This document shows positions 14,825 through 22,126 of a DNA stretch of 29,718 bases, piece by piece. The notes under the pieces are model-generated. The model was given only the letters and a program-made list of their open reading frames with translations. It was not told where the DNA came from and ran no database searches. This DNA comes from an uncultured Clostridiaceae bacterium (GTDB taxonomy: Bacteria > Bacillota > Clostridia > Lachnospirales > Lachnospiraceae): contig CABSIM010000036.1 of assembly GCA_902477765.1 (NCBI GenBank), positions 1 through 29,718 of the forward strand, given 5' to 3'. Every line of letters begins with the position of its first letter. Position 1 is the first letter of the stretch. The translations under genes were made by a program, and so were the position numbers.

Positions 14825-17800
14825 ATGTATATTGCGGATCTGCACATTCATTCCAGATTTTCCAGAGCCACCAGCAAAGACGGAAATCCGGAGAACCTGG
14901 ATCTCTGGGCCAGACGAAAAGGAATCCATATTGTGGGAACGGGGGATTTCACACATCCGGAATGGCGGCGGGAGCTGGAAGAAAAGCTGGAGCCGGCGGA
15001 AGACGGACTGTACCGCCTGAAAGAAGAATACCGGATCAAGGACCCGTCGGTGCCGGATGACATGATTCCGAGATTCGTGGTGACCGGAGAGATCAGCAGC
15101 ATTTACAAAAAAGACGGCAGGGTGCGGAAAGTCCACAGCCTGATTCTGCTTCCGGGACTGGAGGAGGCGGGTCTTCTGTCCGGAAGACTTGAGGCCATAG
15201 GAAACCTTCATTCAGACGGCCGTCCGATTCTGGGACTTTCCTGCCGTGACCTGCTGGAAATCACCCAGGAGACGTGCAGGGATTCCATGTTTGTTCCGGC
15301 CCATATCTGGACACCGCATTTTGCTCTTTTCGGAGCTTTTTCGGGATTTGACAGCATGGAAGAATGTTTTGATGACATGACTCCGTATGTGCATGCAGTG
15401 GAAACGGGCCTTTCTTCTGATCCGCCCATGAACTGGCAGCTTTCCGCTCTGGATTCTCTGCAGCTGATTTCCAATTCCGATGCCCATTCTCCGGGCAAAC
15501 TGGGGAGGGAAGCCAATCTTCTGGAAATCTCCATGGGATACCATGGGCTTTACGAGGCGATTCAGAAAGGAAACGGTCTTTCCGGCACCATAGAATTTTT
15601 CCCGGAAGAAGGAAAATATCATTTTGACGGCCACCGGAAATGCCATGTCTGCCTGAGCCCTCAGGAGGCCGACCGGTACGGAGGAATCTGTCCTGTATGC
15701 GGAAAAAGAATGACCACAGGGGTTTCCCACCGGATCGGACAGCTTGCAGACCGGCCGGAAGGAACCGTTCCCCGGAATGCCAGACCCTTTGAAAGTCTGG
15801 TGCCGCTGCCGGAAGTCATTGCCGCCTCCACAGGCCATTCCGCCGCCTCCGGAAAGGTGGGGGCAGAATACGGGAAGATGGTGAAAAATCTGGGAGCAGA
15901 GTTCTGCATTCTCAGAGAGGTTCCTCTGGAAGACATCAGAAATGTGTCGGGAAGCCGGATTGCCGAGGGAATCCGAAGACTCCGTGAGGGACGGGTGGAA
16001 CGGATTCCGGGGTATGACGGAGAATACGGAGTAATCCGCCTCTTCCGCCAGGATGAACTGGACAGTCCGGAGGGACAGCTGTGTCTTTTTACCGGTGAGG
16101 AACTGAGGGCCATGAAAGAGGCATCTGTTTCAGAAAAGAAGGAGCGGGCAGAAGAAAAGCAGGGAGAATCCGATTCAGGCCCCGGAGCGGACGGGAAAAC
16201 AGGGACACAGAAAAGCCGGACAACCGGAAAAGCTGTTCCGGAACCGGAAAACGCCCTCATGGCAGCAGACGGGCTGAACGAAAGACAGCAGGAGGCGGTA
16301 ACAGCAGAAGCCAGAGCCATAGCCGTTTCTGCCGGCCCGGGAACAGGAAAAACCAGGACGCTGATTTCCCGGATCCTTTATCTTCTGAAGGAACGGGGAA
16401 TCAGCCCTGCGGAGATTACGGCCGTTACCTTTACAAAAAAAGCCGCAGGAGAAATGAGAGAACGTCTGGAAAAGGAGCTGGGAGGAAAAAGAGCTGCGGC
16501 TAAGATCCGGATCGGTACGTTTCATGCCATTGCCTTTCAGCTCCTGAAGAAAGCAGATCCCGGATTTCAGCTGGCAGACGACGGGACAGTCAGAGCCGCC
16601 GCCTCTGACATCATAAGCCGGTTTGGACTGAAACTGTCCGCCGGAGAACTTCTGCGCAGAATTTCCCTGAGAAAGACCGGAGATGCCGGCATGGCCGGGA
16701 AGGAAGAACTGCCTTCCGGTGCATACGAACGGTATCAGGAGATCCTGAGGGAAAAAGGAATGCTGGATTTTGACGATCTTCTTCTGGGGGCTCTGGCTCT
16801 GGCGGGACAGGAAGGCGGAAAGGCGTTTCCGGAAAAAAGCTTTTCCTTTCTTCTGGTGGATGAATTTCAGGACATCAGCCCCCTGGAGTTTCAGCTGATT
16901 ATGGGATGGAACCGGAACGGAAAAGAACTTTTTGTGATCGGGGATCCGGATCAGTCCATATATTCCTTCAGAGGAGCGGATGCGCTTTGCTTTGAACGCC
17001 TTGCAGAGGAGTTCCCGGACCTGAAAAGAATTTCGCTGGAGGAGAATTACAGATCCTGCGGGCCGGTGATCGCAGGTGCCCTGGGAGTTATTGAGAAAAA
17101 CGGCGGCGGGAAAAGAACGCTGCGGCCAAAGACGGAGAATGGCAGAAAGATCCGGATTGTGACAGCACCGGGGGAACTGGCGGAAAATATTTTCATAGCC
17201 AGGGAGATCAGCCGCATGACCGGAGGCATGGACATGCTGGAAGCCCAGAAAGGCATGGAAAACGGAGGAGAACGGAAACTGAGAGGATTTTCGGATGTGG
17301 CGGTGCTGTTCCGGACCAGGCGCCAGGGAATTCTGCTGGAAGACTGTCTGAAAAAAGAAGGGATTCCCTATGTGTCATCGGGAAGAGGGGAATTCCTCAG
17401 TGATCCGCAAGTGCAGGGCACCATCAGCTTTTTCCGGTATGTTCTGGACCGGACGGCAGAAGAAGCGGGCCGGCAGGCAGGAAGTCTTCTCTGGAATCTT
17501 TCCGGAGACTGTCTGGGGGAGGCGGTGCTTTCAGCCATGGCAGAAAAATATAAAGAGATGACAGGCAGAGGAAAGCCGGCAAAGATCCTGGACCGCTGGA
17601 TGGAAGAAATGGGGATGAAGGGAAAGAAACCCATGGAAATGCTCAGATCCGCAGCCCTGTTTCATAAAACCATGGCAGATTTCCTGGATACGCTGGAGTT
17701 CGGAGAGGAAGGAGACCTGAAACGATGCGGGGGAAAAACCTATGAGGCAGATGCGGTGACATTGATGACGCTTCATGGTTCCAAAGGCCTGGAATTTCCC

Positions 17801-18064
17801 GTGGTCTTTCTGTGCGGGGCGGAAAGGGATCTGCTGCCGCTGAAAAATGCACAGGGAGATGCAGAAGAAGAGGAGGAGAGAAGGCTTCTGTACGTGGGAA
17901 TGACCAGAGCGGAAGAAGAGCTGATCCTTACTGCAGCCGGTGAAGAATCCCCGTTTCTTTCCGATATCCCGGAAGAAGTTTCTGTCAGGGAACAGACGGG
18001 GAAAAGACGCGTCCGGCAGGAAGCGGAACAGATGAGTTTTTCTGACTTTATGGATATGGGATAG
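14825..18064 (+). CDS. EndoQ-like PHP endonuclease fused to UvrD/Rep-type helicase
   Basis: A 1079-residue two-part protein. Residues 1 to about 425 match endonuclease Q, which nicks DNA 5' of deaminated bases (hypoxanthine, uracil, xanthine) and abasic sites: ADLHIHSRFSRATSKD with metal ligands His7/His9, GTGDFTHPEW (Asp41), Glu89, His104, His160 and NSDAH (Asp219, His221), then a zinc site Cys273/276/289/292 followed by GVSHRIGQLADRPEG. A polar linker (about 430-480) leads to a superfamily 1A helicase: Q motif LNERQQEAV, Walker A AGPGTGKT (503-510), Walker B VDEFQD (678-683), GDPDQSIYSFRGA, LEENYRS, LMTLHGSKGLEFP and LLYVGMTRAEEEL. AAGGAGG precedes the ATG. No promoter was obvious in the 80 bases after the purA terminator. 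Likely a repair enzyme that couples incision to strand unwinding; the coupling is inference. Confidence 0.9.
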   Translation: MYIADLHIHSRFSRATSKDGNPENLDLWARRKGIHIVGTGDFTHPEWRRELEEKLEPAEDGLYRLKEEYRIKDPSVPDDMIPRFVVTGEISSIYKKDGRVRKVHSLILLPGLEEAGLLSGRLEAIGNLHSDGRPILGLSCRDLLEITQETCRDSMFVPAHIWTPHFALFGAFSGFDSMEECFDDMTPYVHAVETGLSSDPPMNWQLSALDSLQLISNSDAHSPGKLGREANLLEISMGYHGLYEAIQKGNGLSGTIEFFPEEGKYHFDGHRKCHVCLSPQEADRYGGICPVCGKRMTTGVSHRIGQLADRPEGTVPRNARPFESLVPLPEVIAASTGHSAASGKVGAEYGKMVKNLGAEFCILREVPLEDIRNVSGSRIAEGIRRLREGRVERIPGYDGEYGVIRLFRQDELDSPEGQLCLFTGEELRAMKEASVSEKKERAEEKQGESDSGPGADGKTGTQKSRTTGKAVPEPENALMAADGLNERQQEAVTAEARAIAVSAGPGTGKTRTLISRILYLLKERGISPAEITAVTFTKKAAGEMRERLEKELGGKRAAAKIRIGTFHAIAFQLLKKADPGFQLADDGTVRAAASDIISRFGLKLSAGELLRRISLRKTGDAGMAGKEELPSGAYERYQEILREKGMLDFDDLLLGALALAGQEGGKAFPEKSFSFLLVDEFQDISPLEFQLIMGWNRNGKELFVIGDPDQSIYSFRGADALCFERLAEEFPDLKRISLEENYRSCGPVIAGALGVIEKNGGGKRTLRPKTENGRKIRIVTAPGELAENIFIAREISRMTGGMDMLEAQKGMENGGERKLRGFSDVAVLFRTRRQGILLEDCLKKEGIPYVSSGRGEFLSDPQVQGTISFFRYVLDRTAEEAGRQAGSLLWNLSGDCLGEAVLSAMAEKYKEMTGRGKPAKILDRWMEEMGMKGKKPMEMLRSAALFHKTMADFLDTLEFGEEGDLKRCGGKTYEADAVTLMTLHGSKGLEFPVVFLCGAERDLLPLKNAQGDAEEEEERRLLYVGMTRAEEELILTAAGEESPFLSDIPEEVSVREQTGKRRVRQEAEQMSFSDFMDMG

Positions 18065-18066
18065 AA

Positions 18067-18103
18067 AAATGCCGCAGGATCATAGAATGGTCCTGCGGCA
18101 TTT
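18067..18103. terminator. Bidirectional terminator
   Basis: AAATGCCGCAGGA (18067-18079) pairs perfectly with TCCTGCGGCATTT (18091-18103). A-rich sequence on the left and T on the right let it serve both the helicase gene and the convergent small gene. Confidence 0.85.
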
Positions 18104-18113
18104 CCGGCAGGAC

Positions 18114-18317
18114 TTACTCGTCCGGATCATGGTGCCGGAATGTTTTGGCGGCCAGAAGAAAACCATAGATCAGGACGGGGATGACGATGAGGCAGAATAA
18201 AAGAGCCATGATCATGCGTTCAGATCCGCCTGTCAGGGTAAGAAACGTCAGAGCGGCGAATACAAGAACCACTGCCAGGATGCCGGTCCATGCCAGAATT
18301 CGTTTGGTATTTTTCAT
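18114..18317 (-). CDS. Small two-helix membrane protein
   Basis: A 67-residue protein starting MKNTKRILAW with two hydrophobic segments, about residues 8-30 and 36-58, and a charged tail, HHDPDE. It should span the membrane twice with a short loop (GGSERM). AGGAG (CTCCT at 18326-18330 on the plus strand) is 8 bases from the start. A consensus TATAAT on the minus strand (18356-18351) gives a likely promoter with a weak -35. Function unknown; no family recognised. Longer in-frame extension upstream runs across the divergent promoter and is rejected. Confidence 0.75.
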   Translation of the reverse strand: MKNTKRILAWTGILAVVLVFAALTFLTLTGGSERMIMALLFCLIVIPVLIYGFLLAAKTFRHHDPDE

Positions 18318-18350
18318 ACGATACACTCCTGTGTCCGGGATTGTTACAAT

Positions 18351-18356
18351 ATTATA
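18351..18356 (-). promoter_or_regulatory. -10 box of the small membrane protein gene
   Basis: Consensus TATAAT on the minus strand, about 34 bases from the start codon. The -35 region (TTTAAA at 17 bases) is poor. Confidence 0.5.
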
Positions 18357-18394
18357 ACGTATTTCTTGCAATTTTAAAAGATGGAGAGAACATC

Positions 18395-18424
18395 TTGTGC
18401 TGTGCGGGGGAAAACTGATATACT
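18395..18424 (+). promoter_or_regulatory. Promoter of the cell-wall-binding protein gene
   Basis: TTGTGC (18395-18400), 18-base spacer, TATACT (18419-18424) with extended -10 TGA in front. It diverges from the promoter of the small membrane protein. Confidence 0.7.
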
Positions 18425-18454
18425 GAAACCGGACAGAGGAAAGGGGGCGGCAGA

Positions 18455-19507
18455 ATGAAAAGAAAACTCTGGATGGTTCTGGCAGCCGCAGCGGCAGCAT
18501 CGGCATTGCCGTGTATGACTGCTTCTGCAGCAGGAAACTGGAGGGCAGCAGACGGAGGCTGGCAGTATATAAGGGAAGACGGAACCGCCGTGAGAAAAGC
18601 CTGGGAACCGGTGGAAGGAGAATGGTATTATTTTGGAACAGACGGCATGATGCAGACCGGCTGGCAGTGGATCGGAAATTTCCCGTACTGTTTTGGAACA
18701 GACGGTGCCATGGAAACGGGATGGCATTATTTCGGGGAAACAGGCGCGTGGTATTATTACGACAACAATCACAACATCCGGACCGGCTGGCTGTCTGAGG
18801 GCGGAAAATGGTACTGGCTGAACCCGGACGGAACCATGAATGACGCCCCGGAAAAAAACATATATGGGGAAAAATACTGGTTTCATGAAGACGGGAGCCT
18901 GAAAGCCAGTGAATATACCGGATTCTCCTATCTCGACTGGGAGGGGCATCCTGCCCCGGAATATAATATCCGGACCGAAAGCACATCAGGAGAAGAGATT
19001 TTTGTGCCGGAAAAAGACAGGGAGGAAATCGGAGCCGAAATCAGCAGGATACCGGGAGGATGGCTGAAGAAATTCTGTGATGACGGATGGAAGTTTATCT
19101 ACTGCCCGGATACGGAGGAATTTCTTTCGGTAAAAGGAGATAACGGCGGGCGTTATCAGGTAAAATATAAACTGGATTCTTACAGACAGACTCTGCGATT
19201 TTCCGACCGGGATTCCGTTCTGAAGGCTTTTGGGGAGTATGTATATCTGACGGATGTGGAAACCCTGCGGGACGGAGGATTTGCAGGTGAAGTGAAGAAG
19301 GAAGCTGACCGGGTAAGGGAAGCCACAGGACTGCCGTCTTATTTTGATACCCGATACCAGACCGTCTTCGGCGCACTGTTTTCCGGATACCTGAAGAATA
19401 CGGAGACAGAGGAAGCGGATGGGGATCTGCAGTATCTCTTCCAGCTGGTGAAGCAGTCGGCAGAGAGCCGCGGAGAGGATGGAAAGCCGGTGAAATCCGG
19501 CTCATAG
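18455..19507 (+). CDS. Secreted cell-wall-binding-repeat protein
   Basis: A 350-residue exported protein. A signal peptide covers residues 1 to about 26 (MKRK, an Ala-rich core, cleavage near TASA). Residues 28 to about 150 hold repeats of the choline/glucan-binding type, each about 20 residues with W-Y-Y-F-x-x-D-G-x-M-x-T-G-W: WYYFGTDGMMQTGW, YCFGTDGAMETGW, WYYYDNNHNIRTGW, WYWLNPDGTMN. They would fix the protein to the envelope. Residues about 160-350 form a separate domain (GGWLKKFCDDGWKFIYCPD, then a helical part) that I do not recognise; no HExxH or other hydrolase motif is visible. AAAGGGGG precedes the ATG. It has its own promoter and stands as a single gene. Confidence 0.85.
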   Translation: MKRKLWMVLAAAAAASALPCMTASAAGNWRAADGGWQYIREDGTAVRKAWEPVEGEWYYFGTDGMMQTGWQWIGNFPYCFGTDGAMETGWHYFGETGAWYYYDNNHNIRTGWLSEGGKWYWLNPDGTMNDAPEKNIYGEKYWFHEDGSLKASEYTGFSYLDWEGHPAPEYNIRTESTSGEEIFVPEKDREEIGAEISRIPGGWLKKFCDDGWKFIYCPDTEEFLSVKGDNGGRYQVKYKLDSYRQTLRFSDRDSVLKAFGEYVYLTDVETLRDGGFAGEVKKEADRVREATGLPSYFDTRYQTVFGALFSGYLKNTETEEADGDLQYLFQLVKQSAESRGEDGKPVKSGS

Positions 19508-19558
19508 GAACTCTGCGAACACCGGCAGAAAAAGAAAAGAAGAAGAACCGGGACAGGG

Positions 19559-19587
19559 TTGACCTGATGGCGGTTCCATGTTATAAT
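19559..19587 (+). promoter_or_regulatory. Strong promoter of the MATE gene
   Basis: TTGACC (19559-19564), 17-base spacer, consensus TATAAT (19582-19587). Transcription should start near 19594, four or five bases before a long hairpin. Confidence 0.88.
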
Positions 19588-19597
19588 GCACAGGCTG

Positions 19598-19652
19598 AAG
19601 GCTATAGATTTTTCTGTTTCTGAGATCAAACAGAAAAGTCTGTAGCCTTTTT
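19598..19652 (+). terminator. 22-bp leader hairpin with U-tract ahead of the MATE gene
   Basis: The arms 19598-19619 and 19628-19649 pair over 22 bp with only two G-U wobbles around an 8-base loop (CTGAGATC), followed by T to 19652. The shape is that of a strong intrinsic terminator, placed between the promoter and the ribosome binding site at 19664. It may attenuate the MATE gene or give a short RNA of about 58 bases. Confidence 0.8.
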
Positions 19653-19675
19653 CATTTGAAAAACGGAGGTTAAAA

Positions 19676-21028
19676 ATGAGATCCATTGAAAAAACAGAAA
19701 ACCCCATGGGGACCAGGCCTGTCTTCCCGCTGCTGATCAGCATGTCCCTGCCGCCTATGGTGTCCATGTTGATTCAGTCCATGTACAATGTGGTGGACAG
19801 CATTTATCTTGCGCGTTTCAGTCAGGATGCGCTGACAGCTGTTTCCCTGGCGTATCCGCTTCAGAATCTGGTGCTGGCGGCAGCGGTGGGATTTGGTATC
19901 GGAATCAACGCATGTATTTCCAGAAGTCTCGGGGAGAAAAACCAGAAGGAGATTATTTCTGCCGCAAGCCACGGCGTGGTCCTTACGGCGCTGCATTCCC
20001 TGTTCTTTGTTCTGGCCGGGCTTTTTCTCTCCGGACCGTTTATCAGGATGTTTACGGACAGCGAATCTGTGGCGGAAATGGGAATCACCTATTCCAGAAT
20101 CGTTATCTGCCTGTCCTTCGCCAGCCTGTTTCATATTCTGATTGAAAAGATTTTCCAGGCGGCGGGAAGCATGGTGGTGCCCATGCTGCTTCAGGCCGCA
20201 GGAGCGCTTATCAATATCATTCTGGATCCGATTTTCATATTCGGTTATCTGGGGTTTCCGGCCATGGGGGTGGCCGGGGCGGCCATTGCGACCATCGCAG
20301 GACAGATGGCAGCCTGTTCCCTGGCGGTTCTGATGTTCATAAAAAAAGATATCGGAGTCCGGGTGGAACTCAGAGGTTTCCGCTTCCGGAAAAGCATGGT
20401 GCTGCGGCTTTATTCCGTGGGTGCACCGGCGGCAGCCATGACAGCGCTTCCTTCTGTGATGGTGGGACTGCTGAACGGGATCCTGGCGGGACTTTCCCAG
20501 ACGTCTGTGGCAGTGCTTGGAATCTACATCAAGCTCCAGTCTTTTGTATACATGCCTGCCAACGGCGTGGTGCAGGGGCTCAGGCCCATTGTGGGATACT
20601 GTTACGGGGCAGGAGTTCCGGACAGAATTCATAAATGTGTCAGGGCGGCACTCCTGGTAATCGGGGGTATTATGGCTGCCGGTACGGTTCTGTTTCTGGG
20701 AATTCCGGGAATCATCATGTCCATGTTCCAGGCCGAAGGAGAGATGATGTCCATGGGAGTCACAGCACTGAGAATTCTCAGCCTGGGCTTTGTGGTTTCC
20801 ACGGTTTCTCTGGTGATTTCCGGTACTTTTGAGGGACTGGGAAACGGTATGGCTTCTCTGGTCATCAATCTGATCCGCCAGTTCCTGATCACGCCGCCGT
20901 TGGCCGCAATCCTGTCTGTGTCCATGGGAATCAACGGTGTCTGGGCCGCATTTCCGGCAGCGGAGATGCTGGCCGCTGTGGTGTCGGTGATCCTGTTCAG
21001 AAAGAACAAGGCCACCAGAAGACTGTAA
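19676..21028 (+). CDS. MATE family efflux transporter
   Basis: A 450-residue multidrug and toxin extrusion family protein in the cytoplasmic membrane, with about twelve hydrophobic segments in two similar halves. Family features: PLLISMSLPPMVSMLIQSMYNVVDSIYLAR at the start of the first half (first two helices), AVGFGIGINACISRSLGE, and in the second half MPANGVVQGLRPIVGYCYGAG. Such pumps use Na+ or H+ to export cationic compounds; the substrate is unknown. CGGAGG precedes the ATG. It sits behind a strong promoter and terminator-like hairpin, suggesting induced expression. A regulator gene follows but has its own promoter. Confidence 0.93.
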   Translation: MRSIEKTENPMGTRPVFPLLISMSLPPMVSMLIQSMYNVVDSIYLARFSQDALTAVSLAYPLQNLVLAAAVGFGIGINACISRSLGEKNQKEIISAASHGVVLTALHSLFFVLAGLFLSGPFIRMFTDSESVAEMGITYSRIVICLSFASLFHILIEKIFQAAGSMVVPMLLQAAGALINIILDPIFIFGYLGFPAMGVAGAAIATIAGQMAACSLAVLMFIKKDIGVRVELRGFRFRKSMVLRLYSVGAPAAAMTALPSVMVGLLNGILAGLSQTSVAVLGIYIKLQSFVYMPANGVVQGLRPIVGYCYGAGVPDRIHKCVRAALLVIGGIMAAGTVLFLGIPGIIMSMFQAEGEMMSMGVTALRILSLGFVVSTVSLVISGTFEGLGNGMASLVINLIRQFLITPPLAAILSVSMGINGVWAAFPAAEMLAAVVSVILFRKNKATRRL

Positions 21029-21067
21029 AGAGGAAGAAGCCCCGGCGTGAATGGAATGGTTTTCTTC

Positions 21068-21096
21068 TTGACGGATCCGTGCGTTTTTGTTACTAT
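21068..21096 (+). promoter_or_regulatory. Promoter of the GntR-mcsA-mcsB-clpC operon
   Basis: TTGACG (21068-21073), 17-base spacer, TACTAT (21091-21096). No CtsR heptad repeat (GGTCAAA type) is visible around it. Confidence 0.75.
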
Positions 21097-21097
21097 T

Positions 21098-21116
21098 AGA
21101 ATATAACAAATATAAC
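21098..21116. promoter_or_regulatory. Candidate operator at the GntR-operon start site
   Basis: Direct repeat ATATAAC (21101-21107) and ATATAAC (21110-21116) overlapping the expected transcription start. The 16 bases 21098-21113 also occur before purA at 13263-13278. Possible autoregulatory site of the GntR protein. Confidence 0.4.
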
Positions 21117-21152
21117 TGATTTGTGGAAATCCAGCGAAAGACGGTGACAGCC

Positions 21153-21533
21153 ATGATTCTAAAGATCAATTTTGACAGCGAAGAAGCACTGTACATGCAG
21201 CTCTGCAACCAGATCATCGTGGGAATCGCCACGGACATGCTCCACGAAGGAGATAATCTTCCTTCCGTGCGGCAGCTGGCGGAAGATATCGGGATCAACA
21301 TGCATACAGTAAATAAAGCATATTCTGTTTTGAGGCAGGAAGGATTCCTGCGGCTTGACCGGCGCCGCGGCGCCGTGGTGGCCCTGAATATGGATAAACT
21401 CAGGGCTCTGGAAGAAATGCGGCAGGAGCTGGGGATTGTCCTGGCCAGAGGATTATGCCGCAATGTGAGTCGGGATGAAGTCCACGCGCTTGTGGATGAG
21501 ATCTTCGAGGATTTTTCCCGCCAGGGAGAGTAA
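21153..21533 (+). CDS. GntR-family (YtrA-type) transcriptional regulator
   Basis: A 126-residue regulator. A GntR winged helix-turn-helix spans about residues 11-75: YMQLCNQIIVGI, the loop LHEGDNLPSVRQLAEDIGIN, and HTVNKAYSVLRQEGFL. The C-terminal part is a short helical tail (about 80-126), as in YtrA-type regulators, not a ligand domain. The start at 21153 matches family N-termini (MILKINFDSEEALYMQL); a GTG at 21123 would add 10 residues. It lies 11 bases before mcsA, so it is the first gene of the mcsA-mcsB-clpC operon, the place where ctsR is found in Bacillus. It may therefore be the stress repressor of this operon (inference). Confidence 0.88.
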   Translation: MILKINFDSEEALYMQLCNQIIVGIATDMLHEGDNLPSVRQLAEDIGINMHTVNKAYSVLRQEGFLRLDRRRGAVVALNMDKLRALEEMRQELGIVLARGLCRNVSRDEVHALVDEIFEDFSRQGE

Positions 21534-21544
21534 GGAGGAACGGC

Positions 21545-22126
21545 ATGCTTTGTGAACATTGCAGAATGCGTGAGGCCACGGTGAAGTACGTGGAAGTGAT
21601 CAACGGGGTGAAATCGGAGCATAATCTGTGCGCCCAGTGTGCAAGCCGTCTGGACATCGGACAGTATTCCGCCATTTTTGAAGGTGAATTTCCTCTCAGA
21701 AAACTGCTTTCCGGACTGCTGGGAGTGGAGGATACAGAAGAAACAGAAGGACGGTATGCCGGTGTGGTATGTCCGTCCTGCGGAACCACCTATGAGGAAT
21801 TTGTGAAGAACAGCCGGTTCGGATGTCCGGACTGCTACAGTGTGTTTGATCCGCTTATCAGTGAGAATATCAAACATCTTCAGGGCAGCGAACGCCATGT
21901 GGGAAAGAGACCGAAAAAGCCGGCCTGTCCGGACGGAGCGGTCCGGGACGGAGACAGTTGCGGAGACAGCGGAACCTGCAGGGTTTCCCCGGACGAACAG
22001 ATCCGTATCCTTCAGGCCAGACTCCGGGAGGCGGTCCGCCGGGAGGAATATGAGGAGGCGGCAGCGCTGAGGGATCAGATCCATAAAATAAAAGAGGAGA
22101 CGGAACAGGATGGCGAAATGGTTTGA
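21545..22126 (+). CDS. mcsA: McsA, zinc-finger activator of the McsB arginine kinase
   Basis: A 193-residue protein with four CxxC pairs expected to bind zinc: Cys3/Cys6, Cys29/Cys32, Cys76/Cys79 and Cys94/Cys97. A UVR motif lies near the C-terminus (about residues 149-187, RREEYEEAAALRDQIHK). In Bacillus McsA activates McsB and links it to ClpC. AAGGAGG precedes the ATG. The region between about 110 and 148 is polar and has three more cysteines (PACPDGA, DSCGDSGTC), which is extra to the usual layout. It overlaps mcsB by 17 bases, which indicates coupled translation. Confidence 0.92.
   Translation: MLCEHCRMREATVKYVEVINGVKSEHNLCAQCASRLDIGQYSAIFEGEFPLRKLLSGLLGVEDTEETEGRYAGVVCPSCGTTYEEFVKNSRFGCPDCYSVFDPLISENIKHLQGSERHVGKRPKKPACPDGAVRDGDSCGDSGTCRVSPDEQIRILQARLREAVRREEYEEAAALRDQIHKIKEETEQDGEMV

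Noticed and set aside
19586..19645. A 19-codon leader peptide before the MATE gene
   Set aside because: Its ATG overlaps the -10 box, so it would lie upstream of the transcription start.
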